DNA of 64,000 nucleotides from Gracilibacillus ureilyticus. GTDB taxonomy: Bacteria > Bacillota > Bacilli > Bacillales > Amphibacillaceae. A model generated the notes under the pieces. That model was not told the origin of the DNA, ran no database searches, and worked only from the letters and a program-made list of their open reading frames with translations. How positions within the stretch are numbered: position 1 is the first letter of the stretch; each line of letters begins with the position of its first letter. Both the position numbers and the translations under genes were made by a program. Positions 17,441-25,869 of the stretch are shown one piece after another. The stretch is from NCBI RefSeq assembly GCF_900111195.1, contig NZ_FOGL01000019.1:24170-88169 (forward strand). Direction: 5' to 3'.

Positions 17441-18289
17441 TTGGGAAACATTGTGCTTCATATCATAACAGACTTACATATGAAGAATATTGATGGGGAT
17501 GTAAATCACAAAGAGTCTATTGGAGAGCAAGGATTATTTTATTCAGTTCCTGCTAATTTTCGCTCCTTTGCAACCATTGCTAACAAAGAACAACCTGATT
17601 TTGTTTTATCTTTAGGAGATTGTATTCATGGTTCATGCCCACCAGATAAATTTATGGAAATATGGGATTCCATAGAAGCTCCCAAAGCAATTACACCTGG
17701 AAACCATGATTTAGATGTTTACAAACAAATAAGAATTGCCGATTATTTCGGCTATAATGGTGTCCCAGTAAAAGCAGGGAGTCCTTTTCACAAATCTTAT
17801 GTAATACGTAAGGAAAAGGTGTCCTGCCGAATCATCATGTTAGATAGCAGTTTCGATGTGAAACAACAATCGGGGAATCACTGGCAAAATTGCCAACTAC
17901 ATGATTCCGCTTTGGATTGGATAAAAGAACAGCTGGGGAAGAATAAGGAGGATTATATACTTTTATGCAGTCATGTCAGCCCGCATCATTACAAGCATGT
18001 GAAGAACTTTTATAATGACAGACAAGCCAAGCAAATCGCAAATATTGTTACAAATTATGTTAATCGAAATCAAGAAGTCAATGTTATCAGTTTTGCAGGC
18101 CATGCCCACCCAGAGGCCCCAGAGTTTTCCAGCAGCTTAGGATCAGGTTTTCCAGGTGTTATTTTCCCATCAATGATTCGTCATAAAAAGGGTACACCTG
18201 GAGGCGGTCCAAATGGTGTCTATTCTGTGGTCACTTTAGAACCTAACGATTATCGAGTACAAATGAAGTGGTTACCTTATACAGAATAA
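17441..18289 (+). CDS. Calcineurin-type metallophosphoesterase
   Basis: A 282-residue cytosolic protein with all metal-ligand motifs of the calcineurin-like phosphoesterase fold: D11-x-H13, GD at 59-60, GNHD at 87-90, H178 in CSHVSPHH and GHAH at 220-223. Relatives include 3',5'-cAMP phosphodiesterase (CpdA) and glycerophosphodiesterases (GpdQ). The start chosen is a TTG behind AAAGGGGAT, because the reading frame upstream overlaps the permease end and the family begins just before D-x-H. Coming last in the GntR cluster, it could hydrolyse an imported phosphodiester before the IMPase-like enzyme removes the remaining phosphate. That pathway is inference. Confidence 0.85.
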   Translation: MGNIVLHIITDLHMKNIDGDVNHKESIGEQGLFYSVPANFRSFATIANKEQPDFVLSLGDCIHGSCPPDKFMEIWDSIEAPKAITPGNHDLDVYKQIRIADYFGYNGVPVKAGSPFHKSYVIRKEKVSCRIIMLDSSFDVKQQSGNHWQNCQLHDSALDWIKEQLGKNKEDYILLCSHVSPHHYKHVKNFYNDRQAKQIANIVTNYVNRNQEVNVISFAGHAHPEAPEFSSSLGSGFPGVIFPSMIRHKKGTPGGGPNGVYSVVTLEPNDYRVQMKWLPYTE

Positions 18290-18723
18290 TTGATAGCGAG
18301 TATAATAATAGGCAAAGATATATGATAATCAATGTTGATTATCACTATCTATAGAATGAAGCAATCTTATGAGCTGAATCAAATCGACATTTTGAACACG
18401 TTGATCATAGCGTTTCCTGCAAAGGGAGCGTTTTTCACCTTATGTTTTTGAATATCTTAAAAGTCATTTCGCTGATCAATTCGTTCACATAGGTATGTCA
18501 CGTGATCTGAATTATGTCTTCCAGGGATCAGTTTCCTTCATCCGGCTTTTCTCTACTACTCTCCCCACCAATAAGTGCTTTTAGATCCACTTGCATAAAC
18601 GGAATGGAGTCATTGTTATGGGCTAACTCATATGGAAAATAAACTTAGCGTAAATGCGTGTATTGCTGAGTCCCACAATACGATCTGATTTCATCCTCTT
18701 GGTAAGAGCATGGTTCCTCACAT
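18290..18723. other. Gene-free stretch, possibly decayed coding DNA
   Basis: About 430 bases between the metallophosphoesterase and the convergent amidase gene. On the plus strand, 18411-18580 reads as a short protein-like frame (RERFSPYVFEYLKSHFADQF, then VHIGMSRDLNYVFQG) that begins after a stop and has no start or ribosome site. It could be a remnant of a lost gene. I see no clear terminator. Confidence 0.3.
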
Positions 18724-19521
18724 TTAACTTTCACTATTATACAAATGGGGTACCCTGCTTGTAAAAATGGGAATTTGATTTCTCGTATTTTTTACTATGT
18801 CCAAATCGATTTCAGCAAAGATAGTCGCTTCTTTCTCTGTTACCCCTTTTGCAACTATCTCTCCTGAAGGTTCTACAATCAATGATTCTCCTGCGAATTG
18901 AGTATTGTAGCATCTTCCACAACTATTCGCAGATATAATGTAACACTGGTTTTCAATCGCCCTTGCCTGTTGTAATATTTTCCAGTGATCTTTTCTTGAA
19001 GAAGGCCACTGTGCAACAATATAGATTACTTCTGCCCCTTGTAATATAAGGGAACGTATTATCTCTGGAAAACGAAGATCATAACAAATAATAACCCCCA
19101 TTTTCGTACCGTTTAGTTCAAACACTTTATCCTTTTGTTTGCCACCTGTTAAATAGCGAGGTTCATCCAACATTGGAACTAGATGTATTTTATCGTATTT
19201 ATACACAAGTTCACCAAACTGATTAACTATGAAACTGGAATTATAGATTTCATGATTGACCCGATTTGCTACAGAGCCACCAATAATATTAACATCGTAC
19301 TTCTTCGCTAGTTCACTTAGAAACTCTATCGTTTGTTTTCCGTGATCATCCGCTAATGCTTCTAATTGATCTAGAGCATAACCTGCGTTCCACATTTCCG
19401 GCAGGACGATTGTATCTATCTCGTCAACGTTTGCTAGTCCTTCCATCCAATTAGCAACCTTTTCTCTGTTCTGCTCTGGCTTTCCAACAATAACGTCCAT
19501 TTGATATATAGCATGCTTCAC
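18724..19521 (-). CDS. Carbon-nitrogen hydrolase (omega-amidase/nitrilase family)
   Basis: A 265-residue cytosolic hydrolase of the nitrilase superfamily with the complete catalytic triad: glutamate 42 (LPEMWNAGY), lysine 111 (KYDKIHLVP) and cysteine 146 (VIICYDLRFPE). It resembles the omega-amidase branch (YafV, and MtnU of the methionine salvage cluster of Bacillus), which removes the amide from alpha-ketoglutaramate or alpha-ketosuccinamate. No methionine salvage genes are adjacent here, so that role is only one option. The ATG is preceded by GAGGTG. Single gene, convergent with the ABC cluster. Confidence 0.9.
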   Translation of the reverse strand: MKHAIYQMDVIVGKPEQNREKVANWMEGLANVDEIDTIVLPEMWNAGYALDQLEALADDHGKQTIEFLSELAKKYDVNIIGGSVANRVNHEIYNSSFIVNQFGELVYKYDKIHLVPMLDEPRYLTGGKQKDKVFELNGTKMGVIICYDLRFPEIIRSLILQGAEVIYIVAQWPSSRKDHWKILQQARAIENQCYIISANSCGRCYNTQFAGESLIVEPSGEIVAKGVTEKEATIFAEIDLDIVKNTRNQIPIFTSRVPHLYNSES

Positions 19522-19837
19522 TACTTATCACCTCTTTAGTTTATTTTATCATTATCATTTCTTAGTGAAAATGTTGTCTACTTTTCATATATGAATATGA
19601 TTGGAAAGAACTCATCAAAGCAATTGAAGAGATATATGCAGAATATTTAGTTGGATCTGGTGAGGGAATATATAGATAATGGGACTGCATGTTAGAAATA
19701 TTGTGGAAGAAAGTGAGAGGTGTCCTTACAGGTGATGGCATTTTTCTAGTATAATACCACCACATGCTGGAATATGTTAAACAATTTGTTCTTCAATGAC
19801 ACGGAAAGGAACAATCTATTGATTACAATTTCCTTTT
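19522..19837. other. Intergenic region without recognised elements
   Basis: About 316 bases between the amidase and the HisA-like gene. A 29-codon open segment on the plus strand (19590-19676, ending GSGEGIYR) looks protein-like but has no start; I see no terminator or operator that I would defend. Confidence 0.4.
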
Positions 19838-20599
19838 TCAATATTTTTTACAATAATTTACTACTTCTTTATAAGACAGGTCCCCACCAAAAATATCCAG
19901 TGCACTGCCTATTGTAACATCTAATTTCCCTTTTGACAGTTTATTAAACAACTCCAAGTCTTCAATTGAGCGAACCCCTCCTGCATAAGTTGTCGGGATT
20001 GTGACCCAATCGGCTAATTTCTCCACTAAACTTGCTTCCATTCCACTTCTTTTTCCCTCTACATCTGCCGCATGGATAAGGAATTCATCACAATATTGCT
20101 CCATATGTTCAATTGTTGCTTGACTAATCTCAATATTACTAAATTTCGTCCAACGGTCAGTGACAACAAACCACTTGTCATCTTTCTTCTTACAGCTTAG
20201 GTCAATGACAAGATTTTCCTTACCAATTTTTGAAACCAGTTTTTCTAAGCGGTCCCGTTTCAGCTCACCATCTTGAAAAATATAGGAAGTCACAATCACA
20301 TGAGATGCCCCATTATTCAAATAATAGGCAGCATTATCTGCGTTAATTCCACCACCTATTTGAAGCCCGCCAGGATATGCCTGAAGTGCTTCTATAGCAG
20401 CATCCTGATTCCCGTCCCCTAGCATGATAACATGTCCACCCGTCAGGTTATTTCTTTTGAACATATTAGCATAGTAACTGCTGTCATATTCAGAAACGTA
20501 ATTCTCTATAACAGGTTTGTCTTCATCATTAAGTGTCTCGCCAACAATTTGCTTTACTTTTCCCTGGTGAATATCAATGCATGGTCTAAAATTCATCAT
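19838..20599 (-). CDS. hisA: Eukaryotic-type HisA isomerase
   Basis: A 253-residue TIM-barrel protein with FRPCIDIHQGKVKQIVG at the start (catalytic aspartate 9), GGHVIMLG near residue 54, LQIGGGI, ASHVIVTSYIF, LVIDLSCKKKDDKWFVVTDRW and HAADVEGKRSGM. This pattern belongs to the fungal/plant-type HisA (yeast HIS6, TIGR02129), distinct from the usual bacterial HisA that opens IIPAIDLxxGxCVRL. It catalyses the Amadori rearrangement of ProFAR to PRFAR, step four of histidine synthesis. No other his gene is nearby: it stands alone between an amidase and NamA. It may replace or supplement a standard HisA, or have been recruited for another sugar isomerisation. Confidence 0.85.
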   Translation of the reverse strand: MMNFRPCIDIHQGKVKQIVGETLNDEDKPVIENYVSEYDSSYYANMFKRNNLTGGHVIMLGDGNQDAAIEALQAYPGGLQIGGGINADNAAYYLNNGASHVIVTSYIFQDGELKRDRLEKLVSKIGKENLVIDLSCKKKDDKWFVVTDRWTKFSNIEISQATIEHMEQYCDEFLIHAADVEGKRSGMEASLVEKLADWVTIPTTYAGGVRSIEDLELFNKLSKGKLDVTIGSALDIFGGDLSYKEVVNYCKKY

Positions 20600-20691
20600 A
20601 GCAAAATCCTCTCAATCTATTGTCATACTATTCATTTATTTTAAACGAAATGCCAAAAAGAAGAAAGGTGCCTGCTGTGTAGAGGCACCAT

Positions 20692-21714
20692 TTATGAGAA
20701 TCCCCTCTCATATTGTACAGGTATTTCTACCTTCTGTTGTAACTGGTGTGCTGCATGAATCGCCCAATACGGATCACGCAACATACCCCGTCCAACAGCG
20801 ATAAGATCGGCATCTCCATTTCCTATCGTTGCATCAGCTAGTTGAGGACTGTCTAAGTTACCAACAGCGATAACCGGCACCTTGAGGGCTTCCTTCATTG
20901 CTCGTGCAAACGGGACCATATACCCCCCATGTGTTCCTGGGTTTCGGGAAGCAGCGATTCTGCCTTCACCACCTGCACTAATGTGAAATACATCAACACC
21001 TGCATCTTTATATTTCTTTGCAAGTTCAATGGCATCTTGTAAAGTATAGCCATCCTCAGCAAATTCTGTTGCAGAAATGCGTAAAATCAAAGGCATGTCT
21101 GCAGGCATTTCCTCTTTGGCTTCTTTGATTACATCCACCCCAAATTTAGATAGCTCTGCATATTCATCATCTCTTTTATTCGTTAAATGAGAATGAAACT
21201 GATGAATAAGATAACCATGTGCACCATGTAATTCAATTGCATCAAATCCTGCTTCTACCGCACGTTTGACGGATTGGCGAAACTTATTTACCAATTCGTT
21301 TACTTCTGCCGTAGTTAGTGCTTTTGGTGTTTTGTATTTTTCACTAAAACGGATGGCCGATGGCGCCACCGGAGTATCTGCATCTTCAGCTTTTCTTCCA
21401 GCATGAGCAATCTGGATACCAATCTTCGCACCTTGGGCATGCACAGCATCGACGATTTTTTTATATGCCGGTATCTGATCATCTGACCATAACCCGAGGC
21501 AATTGTTTGATATTCTCCCGTCTGGTTCGATGTTTGTCATTTCTACGATAATAAAAGCTGTTCCGCCAACAGCACGGCTAACGTAATGAGTATAGTGCCA
21601 GTCATTTGGGGTACCATCTTGCTCCGTTACAGAATATTGGCACATCGGTGGCATGACAACTCGATTTTTCAAGTTTAAGTTCTTTATTTGAAAAGGGCTG
21701 AACAATTGATCCAT
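20692..21714 (-). CDS. namA: NADPH dehydrogenase of the old yellow enzyme family (NamA/YqjM)
   Basis: A 340-residue FMN-dependent ene-reductase. Signature residues of the YqjM class are present: cysteine 25 and tyrosine 27 (MPPMCQYS), histidines 163 and 166 (ELHGAHGYLIHQF), and the FMN-binding end DLIAVGRGMLRDPYWAIHAA. It reduces alpha,beta-unsaturated carbonyls and nitro compounds and is induced by oxidative and electrophile stress in B. subtilis. After histidine 166, the normal segment SPLSNxRTDEYGGSxxNR is replaced by SHLTNKRDDEYAELSKFG, so the GGS-NR loop is missing. The gene is monocistronic with an AAAGGAG site. Confidence 0.93.
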   Translation of the reverse strand: MDQLFSPFQIKNLNLKNRVVMPPMCQYSVTEQDGTPNDWHYTHYVSRAVGGTAFIIVEMTNIEPDGRISNNCLGLWSDDQIPAYKKIVDAVHAQGAKIGIQIAHAGRKAEDADTPVAPSAIRFSEKYKTPKALTTAEVNELVNKFRQSVKRAVEAGFDAIELHGAHGYLIHQFHSHLTNKRDDEYAELSKFGVDVIKEAKEEMPADMPLILRISATEFAEDGYTLQDAIELAKKYKDAGVDVFHISAGGEGRIAASRNPGTHGGYMVPFARAMKEALKVPVIAVGNLDSPQLADATIGNGDADLIAVGRGMLRDPYWAIHAAHQLQQKVEIPVQYERGFS

Positions 21715-21847
21715 TATTAATTTCTCCTTTATTTAAACTTTTCTCTAATAGTAAGTATATCAAGATAAAAATGGTTATTCACTTAATTGAACTTAAATTA
21801 GGGAATTTATGATATGATAACAATACTTATCTTTACGGAGGCTAATT

Positions 21848-22666
21848 ATGGAAAATCTGAAAGTAACACCGCAATATTTACAGGCAGACTGTGCTAATTG
21901 CTTCGCCCTATGTTGTGTTGCGCTGCCATATGCCAAATCCAGCGATTTTGCTTTTAATAAGACTTCAGGTGAGCCTTGTCGCAATTTAGACAAGAATTTT
22001 CTTTGCAGGATTCACAAAGACCTCAGGGAAAAGGGATTCAAAGGCTGCACCGTATATGAATGCTTTGGTGCTGGACAGAAAGTATCACAGCATATTTACA
22101 AAGGAAAAAGTTGGCGCGATTCCCCCAATATCAGTAAGGAAATGTTCGAAGTATTTCCAATTGTTCAGCAGCTTCATGAAATACTTTATTATTTGAATGA
22201 AGCTGGAAATAGATCGGAAACTCAATCTATCCACAAGCAGCTTTCAAGTGAATTTGAAAAGATTGATAATCTTACAAAAATAAATCCGAAAGAAATTCTT
22301 TCACTTGATATCAATGAAATACGCGCTGGGATCAATCCATTACTAATCAATGCCAGTGAGCAGGTACGAAAAAAATATAAAAGAAATGGAAGGATGAACC
22401 TACCAAGGGAATTGTTTGGTGCCAGTCTGCAGAATCAAAATTTGTCAGGTTACAGCTTTCGTGGATCGATACTAATTGGTGCCAACCTTAGCAATTCAAA
22501 TTTGAGAGGAGCAGAATTCATCGGAGCTGACTTGCGGGGCACCAATCTCTGCGGAGCCGACATGCAAGAAAGTATTTTCTTAACACAATCCCAATTAAAT
22601 GCTTCAAAAGGCAACAAGGAAACTAAATTACCTCCACACCTTCAACTGCCTCATCACTGGGGCTGA
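21848..22666 (+). CDS. Pentapeptide-repeat protein with N-terminal cysteine cluster
   Basis: A 272-residue protein in two parts. The N-terminus has cysteines 15, 18, 22 and 23 (CANCFALCC) followed by 44, 53, 67 and 72, a zinc or iron-sulfur cluster pattern like YkgJ-type domains. A helical linker leads to pentapeptide repeats A(D/N)LxG at residues about 190-245 (FRGSILIGANLSNSNLRGAEF, IGADLRGTNLCGADM), which form a right-handed beta helix. Some pentapeptide proteins mimic DNA and protect gyrase; here the number of repeats is small and the role unknown. It has a GGAGG site and is separate from the Mn-catalase gene downstream. Confidence 0.88.
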   Translation: MENLKVTPQYLQADCANCFALCCVALPYAKSSDFAFNKTSGEPCRNLDKNFLCRIHKDLREKGFKGCTVYECFGAGQKVSQHIYKGKSWRDSPNISKEMFEVFPIVQQLHEILYYLNEAGNRSETQSIHKQLSSEFEKIDNLTKINPKEILSLDINEIRAGINPLLINASEQVRKKYKRNGRMNLPRELFGASLQNQNLSGYSFRGSILIGANLSNSNLRGAEFIGADLRGTNLCGADMQESIFLTQSQLNASKGNKETKLPPHLQLPHHWG

Positions 22667-22694
22667 CAAAAAACACGGTAATAGTTGTCACACA

Positions 22695-22738
22695 TTTTTA
22701 AATAGGCACATAAAGTATGACAGATACCTATTTAAAAA
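22695..22738 (+). repeat. Perfect inverted repeat before the manganese catalase gene
   Basis: Arms TTTTTAAATAGG and CCTATTTAAAAA (12 bp, perfect) around a 20-base spacer. The right arm ends at the ribosome site AAAGGATG. It could be an operator or a hairpin that limits translation; as a terminator for the upstream gene it lacks a T-run. Confidence 0.6.
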
Positions 22739-22750
22739 GGATGTGTGCGC

Positions 22751-23587
22751 ATGTTTTATCATATTAAAGAATTACAGTATCCTTCAAAACCTGACAGACC
22801 AGATCCCCTCTTCGCAAAACAGTTACAGGAGGTTCTTGGCGGACAGTTTGGAGAAATATCTGTAGCCATGCAGTACTTATTTCAAGGGTTTAATGTAAGA
22901 ATCGATGGCAAATATAAGGACTTGTTAATGGATGTTGGTACAGAAGAATTAGCTCATGTGGAAATGCTGGCAACAATGATAGCAAGATTACTAGATAATG
23001 CCCCTGTTGGTGACCTGGAGGAAGCTTGTAAAAATCCGGTGTTAGGTGCGATTATTGGCGGGATGAATCCTCAGCATGCGATTGTTTCAGGATTAGGTGC
23101 TATGCCTGCAGATAGTGTTGGAAATCGATGGACTGCTGACTATATCATAGCAAGCGGTAACTTACTGGCTGATTTTCGGGCGAACTTAAATGCAGAATCA
23201 CAAGGACGTCTGCAAGTTGCAAGACTTTATGAAATAACGTCAGACAGAGGCGTTAAAGACATGCTTTCATTTTTGATCGCTCGTGATACGATGCATCAGA
23301 ATATGTGGTTAGCTGCAATTGAAGAGTTAGAACAAAAAGAAGGTGTGGTCGTACCTTCCACTTTCCCTCGCGAACTTGAAAAACAGCAAGTAGCTTATGA
23401 TTTCTATAACTTCTCCCAAGGTGATGCCTCTGCAGAAGGAAGATGGGCATATGGGCCTAGTATGGATGGTTGCTCCGAGTTCAGGTATATTCAAAACCCG
23501 CCTGCATACGGAGAAATTCCAGTTCTTAACCCTGCTCCACCATATATATTTGATACCAATTTCCAAATACCGCCATCATTATGTTAA
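22751..23587 (+). CDS. Manganese catalase
   Basis: A 278-residue ferritin-like di-manganese catalase. All five ligands align with those of Lactobacillus plantarum Mn-catalase: E35, E66, H69, E149 and H182. The C-terminal tail wraps in the same manner (YGPSMDGCSEFRYIQNPPAYGEIPVL). It dismutates hydrogen peroxide without heme and resembles YdbD of B. subtilis; the shorter spore-coat protein CotJC is related. ATG at 22751 is used, 10 bases after AAGG; a GTG two codons earlier is less likely. A heme catalase is also encoded in this window (51456-53105). Confidence 0.93.
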   Translation: MFYHIKELQYPSKPDRPDPLFAKQLQEVLGGQFGEISVAMQYLFQGFNVRIDGKYKDLLMDVGTEELAHVEMLATMIARLLDNAPVGDLEEACKNPVLGAIIGGMNPQHAIVSGLGAMPADSVGNRWTADYIIASGNLLADFRANLNAESQGRLQVARLYEITSDRGVKDMLSFLIARDTMHQNMWLAAIEELEQKEGVVVPSTFPRELEKQQVAYDFYNFSQGDASAEGRWAYGPSMDGCSEFRYIQNPPAYGEIPVLNPAPPYIFDTNFQIPPSLC

Positions 23588-23899
23588 TTCTTCATTTTGA
23601 AAACTGGGTAGAATGTGTTCCAGCTAAAGCAGAGGATTATTAAATAGTCAGTATCCCATATGAATCGTCATCAATAAAAAAGACTTTTGATCAGTGGGGG
23701 GATTTTCCTTCTCCACTGGTTATCAGCAATTTCACAAAAATAATTAACATCTGTTAGAGTCGCCTTTTTTCATGTTACTCGAATATTAAAAAAAAGAAGT
23801 ATTTGTGCTGAGAAAACATCAAGAAAAAAGTCCCTTAGATATTTCACCTAGCTTATGCTTTTTTAGCATAGCATTCAAAGCTTCTTAAAAAGCCTACTC
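23588..23899. other. Intergenic region with repeat copy C
   Basis: About 310 bases between convergent genes. It holds a dispersed repeat (about 23680-23800) and, at 23854-23870, a small hairpin TATGCT/AGCATA with a T-rich loop near the PAP2 stop. Confidence 0.55.
23680..23800 (+). repeat. Dispersed intergenic repeat, copy C
   Basis: Carries GACTTTTGATCAGTGGGG and a hairpin at 23688-23724 (GATCAGTGG against CCACTGGTTATC), then CTGTTA and TTTCATGTTACTCGAA. This matches copy B at 16275-16440 block by block. It lies after the Mn-catalase gene and may act as its terminator. Confidence 0.6.
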
Positions 23900-24613
23900 C
23901 TATACGCCATGTCCTGGCTGTATTTTTTCCTTTCTCTTTTTCTCCCTGTACATCATTAATTTCATAGCAAAAATACTTATAATTAACCATGAAAGTCCCA
24001 ATGCCAATCCTGCAATAATATCAGTGAAGAAATGTACGCTTAATACTACCCGACTTAATGCTATTGATAAAATCAGCAGGGAAGATAATGAAATGAGAAT
24101 GATCTTAAGACATTTTTTCAGTTTACTAACTGCAATTAAATAAACCAGAAACCCGTAAAACGTCATCGATCCGGTAGCATGTCCGCTCGGAAAGCTGAAT
24201 CCTGTGCCGTCATACTGCTCAAGCAGCTCAGGACGTTCTCTTTCAAAGAATATTTTTAACAGCTTTGTTAGCCCGCTGATTCCAATCATATTAATTGCGA
24301 AAAATACAGCTATCCACTTACTCTTCCTGGAGAAAAACAGTAAGTAAATAAACAGCATTGCTGAGGCAACTGTGACAAACAGCACGGATCCTGCTTCTGT
24401 TATGTACCCCATAAATGTGTATAAAAAGGTATCGCTAAAATTTACCATAATATTCTGCACTGCAGTATCGACGGTGAATTTTTCTTTCTCTGCAACATCC
24501 TCTGCCAATTCAACAAATAATGCCATCGAAATGGCAATAATTATAAATCCAGTCACTAATATGATAAGAGATACTTTTGGTATGTTTTTCACTTTTCGTA
24601 ACGTTTCTAACAA
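23900..24613 (-). CDS. PAP2-family phosphatase
   Basis: A 237-residue membrane protein with about six helices and the three PAP2 phosphatase motifs: KIFFERERPE, PSGHATGS and SRVVLSVHFFTDI (catalytic histidines in the second and third). The active site faces outside the membrane; substrates are phosphatidic acid, phosphatidylglycerophosphate or undecaprenyl pyrophosphate, and the choice cannot be made from sequence. The start used is a TTG six bases after GGAGGGTGG; the open frame upstream contains no site and no family similarity. Monocistronic. Confidence 0.88.
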   Translation of the reverse strand: MLETLRKVKNIPKVSLIILVTGFIIIAISMALFVELAEDVAEKEKFTVDTAVQNIMVNFSDTFLYTFMGYITEAGSVLFVTVASAMLFIYLLFFSRKSKWIAVFFAINMIGISGLTKLLKIFFERERPELLEQYDGTGFSFPSGHATGSMTFYGFLVYLIAVSKLKKCLKIILISLSSLLILSIALSRVVLSVHFFTDIIAGLALGLSWLIISIFAMKLMMYREKKRKEKIQPGHGV

Positions 24614-24864
24614 TGGCTTCCACCCTCCCCGTTCTCCTTCATTTATTGTAGTTATTTCCTTTAACCCACTAATTAAAACACATCCGATTTTACCCATGTG
24701 TGAAATAAGTGTGTAATTACAAGCATAATTGATAAACAAATGTAAAAATTATATGGAAAGCCTATAGTGGCAACAACTCATGACAATCCCTTCCTTTCTT
24801 ATGTGTTGAAACGAGAAACTATTCATGTTTGAATGGGGATACAATGATTTTAGGAGGAACTTTA

Positions 24865-25587
24865 ATGAAAAGAATACTATTTTTATTATCACTAGCATTG
24901 TTACTTGTTTTAGCTGCCTGCAATAGTGAAGATAGCCAAGATACAGCAGAGCAAACGGAAGAGGAAGAGCAAACGGAACAAAAGACGGAGGGAAGCCCTG
25001 AAGAAGGACAAGTCTCTTCAGAGAAGCAAGTTGAACCGGATAAGACTGTCGCCAAGGTAAATGGGGAAGAAATAAAAGGGGAAGAATATAATAGGCTTTA
25101 TCCTCAGGTAGTCAGTTATTTACAGCAATACGGCCAAGACACAAGTGATTCAGAAGCAGTTAAAGAACAAGTACTAAATGAACTTGTCACACAGCAGTTA
25201 ATCATCCAGGACGCAAAAGCAGAAGGAATAGAAGTGGCAGATGAGGAAGTTACTTCTGAGATGGAGACAATTAAAGAGCAATACGGGGAAGACTATGCGG
25301 GAGCACTGGAAGCATCAGGATTTACTGAAGAGAGTTTTCAGCAGCAGTTAGCGAAGGACATGCTTCGCGTTAAATACATCGAGACACAGCTTGATACAGA
25401 TGTTAGTGATGAAGAGGTCGAAGAGTATTATAATGAACTAGTTGCAAACTCTGAACAAGAGATCGGCGAGCTTAGCGAAGTGGAAGGACAAATTAAAAAT
25501 GCTCTTACACAGCAGAAACAACAAGAACAACTCCAGCCTAAAGTGGAGGAACTCCGTGAACAGGCAGAAATTGAGCTGTTAATTTAA
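24865..25587 (+). CDS. SurA N-terminal-like lipoprotein
   Basis: A 240-residue lipoprotein: lipobox LAAC (cysteine 19), then an acidic low-complexity linker (EEEEQTEQKTEGSPEEGQ, residues about 30-50), then a SurA_N-type helical chaperone domain (VAKVNGEEIKGEEYNRLYP, LVTQQLIIQDAKAEGIEV) to about residue 190. Unlike PrsA or SurA it has no parvulin (PpiC) rotamase domain; the chain ends after VSDEEVEEYYNEL and a Q-rich helix. It probably assists folding of secreted proteins at the outer membrane face. The ATG follows AGGAGG. An imperfect hairpin GAAGGGCA/TGCCCTTC follows the stop. Confidence 0.88.
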   Translation: MKRILFLLSLALLLVLAACNSEDSQDTAEQTEEEEQTEQKTEGSPEEGQVSSEKQVEPDKTVAKVNGEEIKGEEYNRLYPQVVSYLQQYGQDTSDSEAVKEQVLNELVTQQLIIQDAKAEGIEVADEEVTSEMETIKEQYGEDYAGALEASGFTEESFQQQLAKDMLRVKYIETQLDTDVSDEEVEEYYNELVANSEQEIGELSEVEGQIKNALTQQKQQEQLQPKVEELREQAEIELLI

Positions 25588-25593
25588 ATAGAA

Positions 25594-25617
25594 GAAGGGC
25601 ATATTTCTTTGCCCTTC
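25594..25617 (+). terminator. Possible terminator hairpin after the SurA-like gene
   Basis: Perfect 8-bp stem GAAGGGCA/TGCCCTTC with an 8-base loop 7 bases after the stop; no T-run follows, so efficiency is doubtful. Confidence 0.5.
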
Positions 25618-25869
25618 CCTCATCCCACGGGTAAATATTACCATTTTCAGATTCCCACATTTTTTGCAATAAAATATAGTAATATACCAAATACCCAGGA
25701 TTCTTAGAGCATTTTAAAAAATGACTATGAAGGATTTACTGAATAATTACTATTCCTCTATTTTTTTCAATTTTTTTGAAATTCCCTCTTGCTAATTCCT
25801 TACATTTTTAGTACTATTTAAGGCATATAAAATTATTTCAAACTCAAAATATTAAAAGGAGCCAACAAC

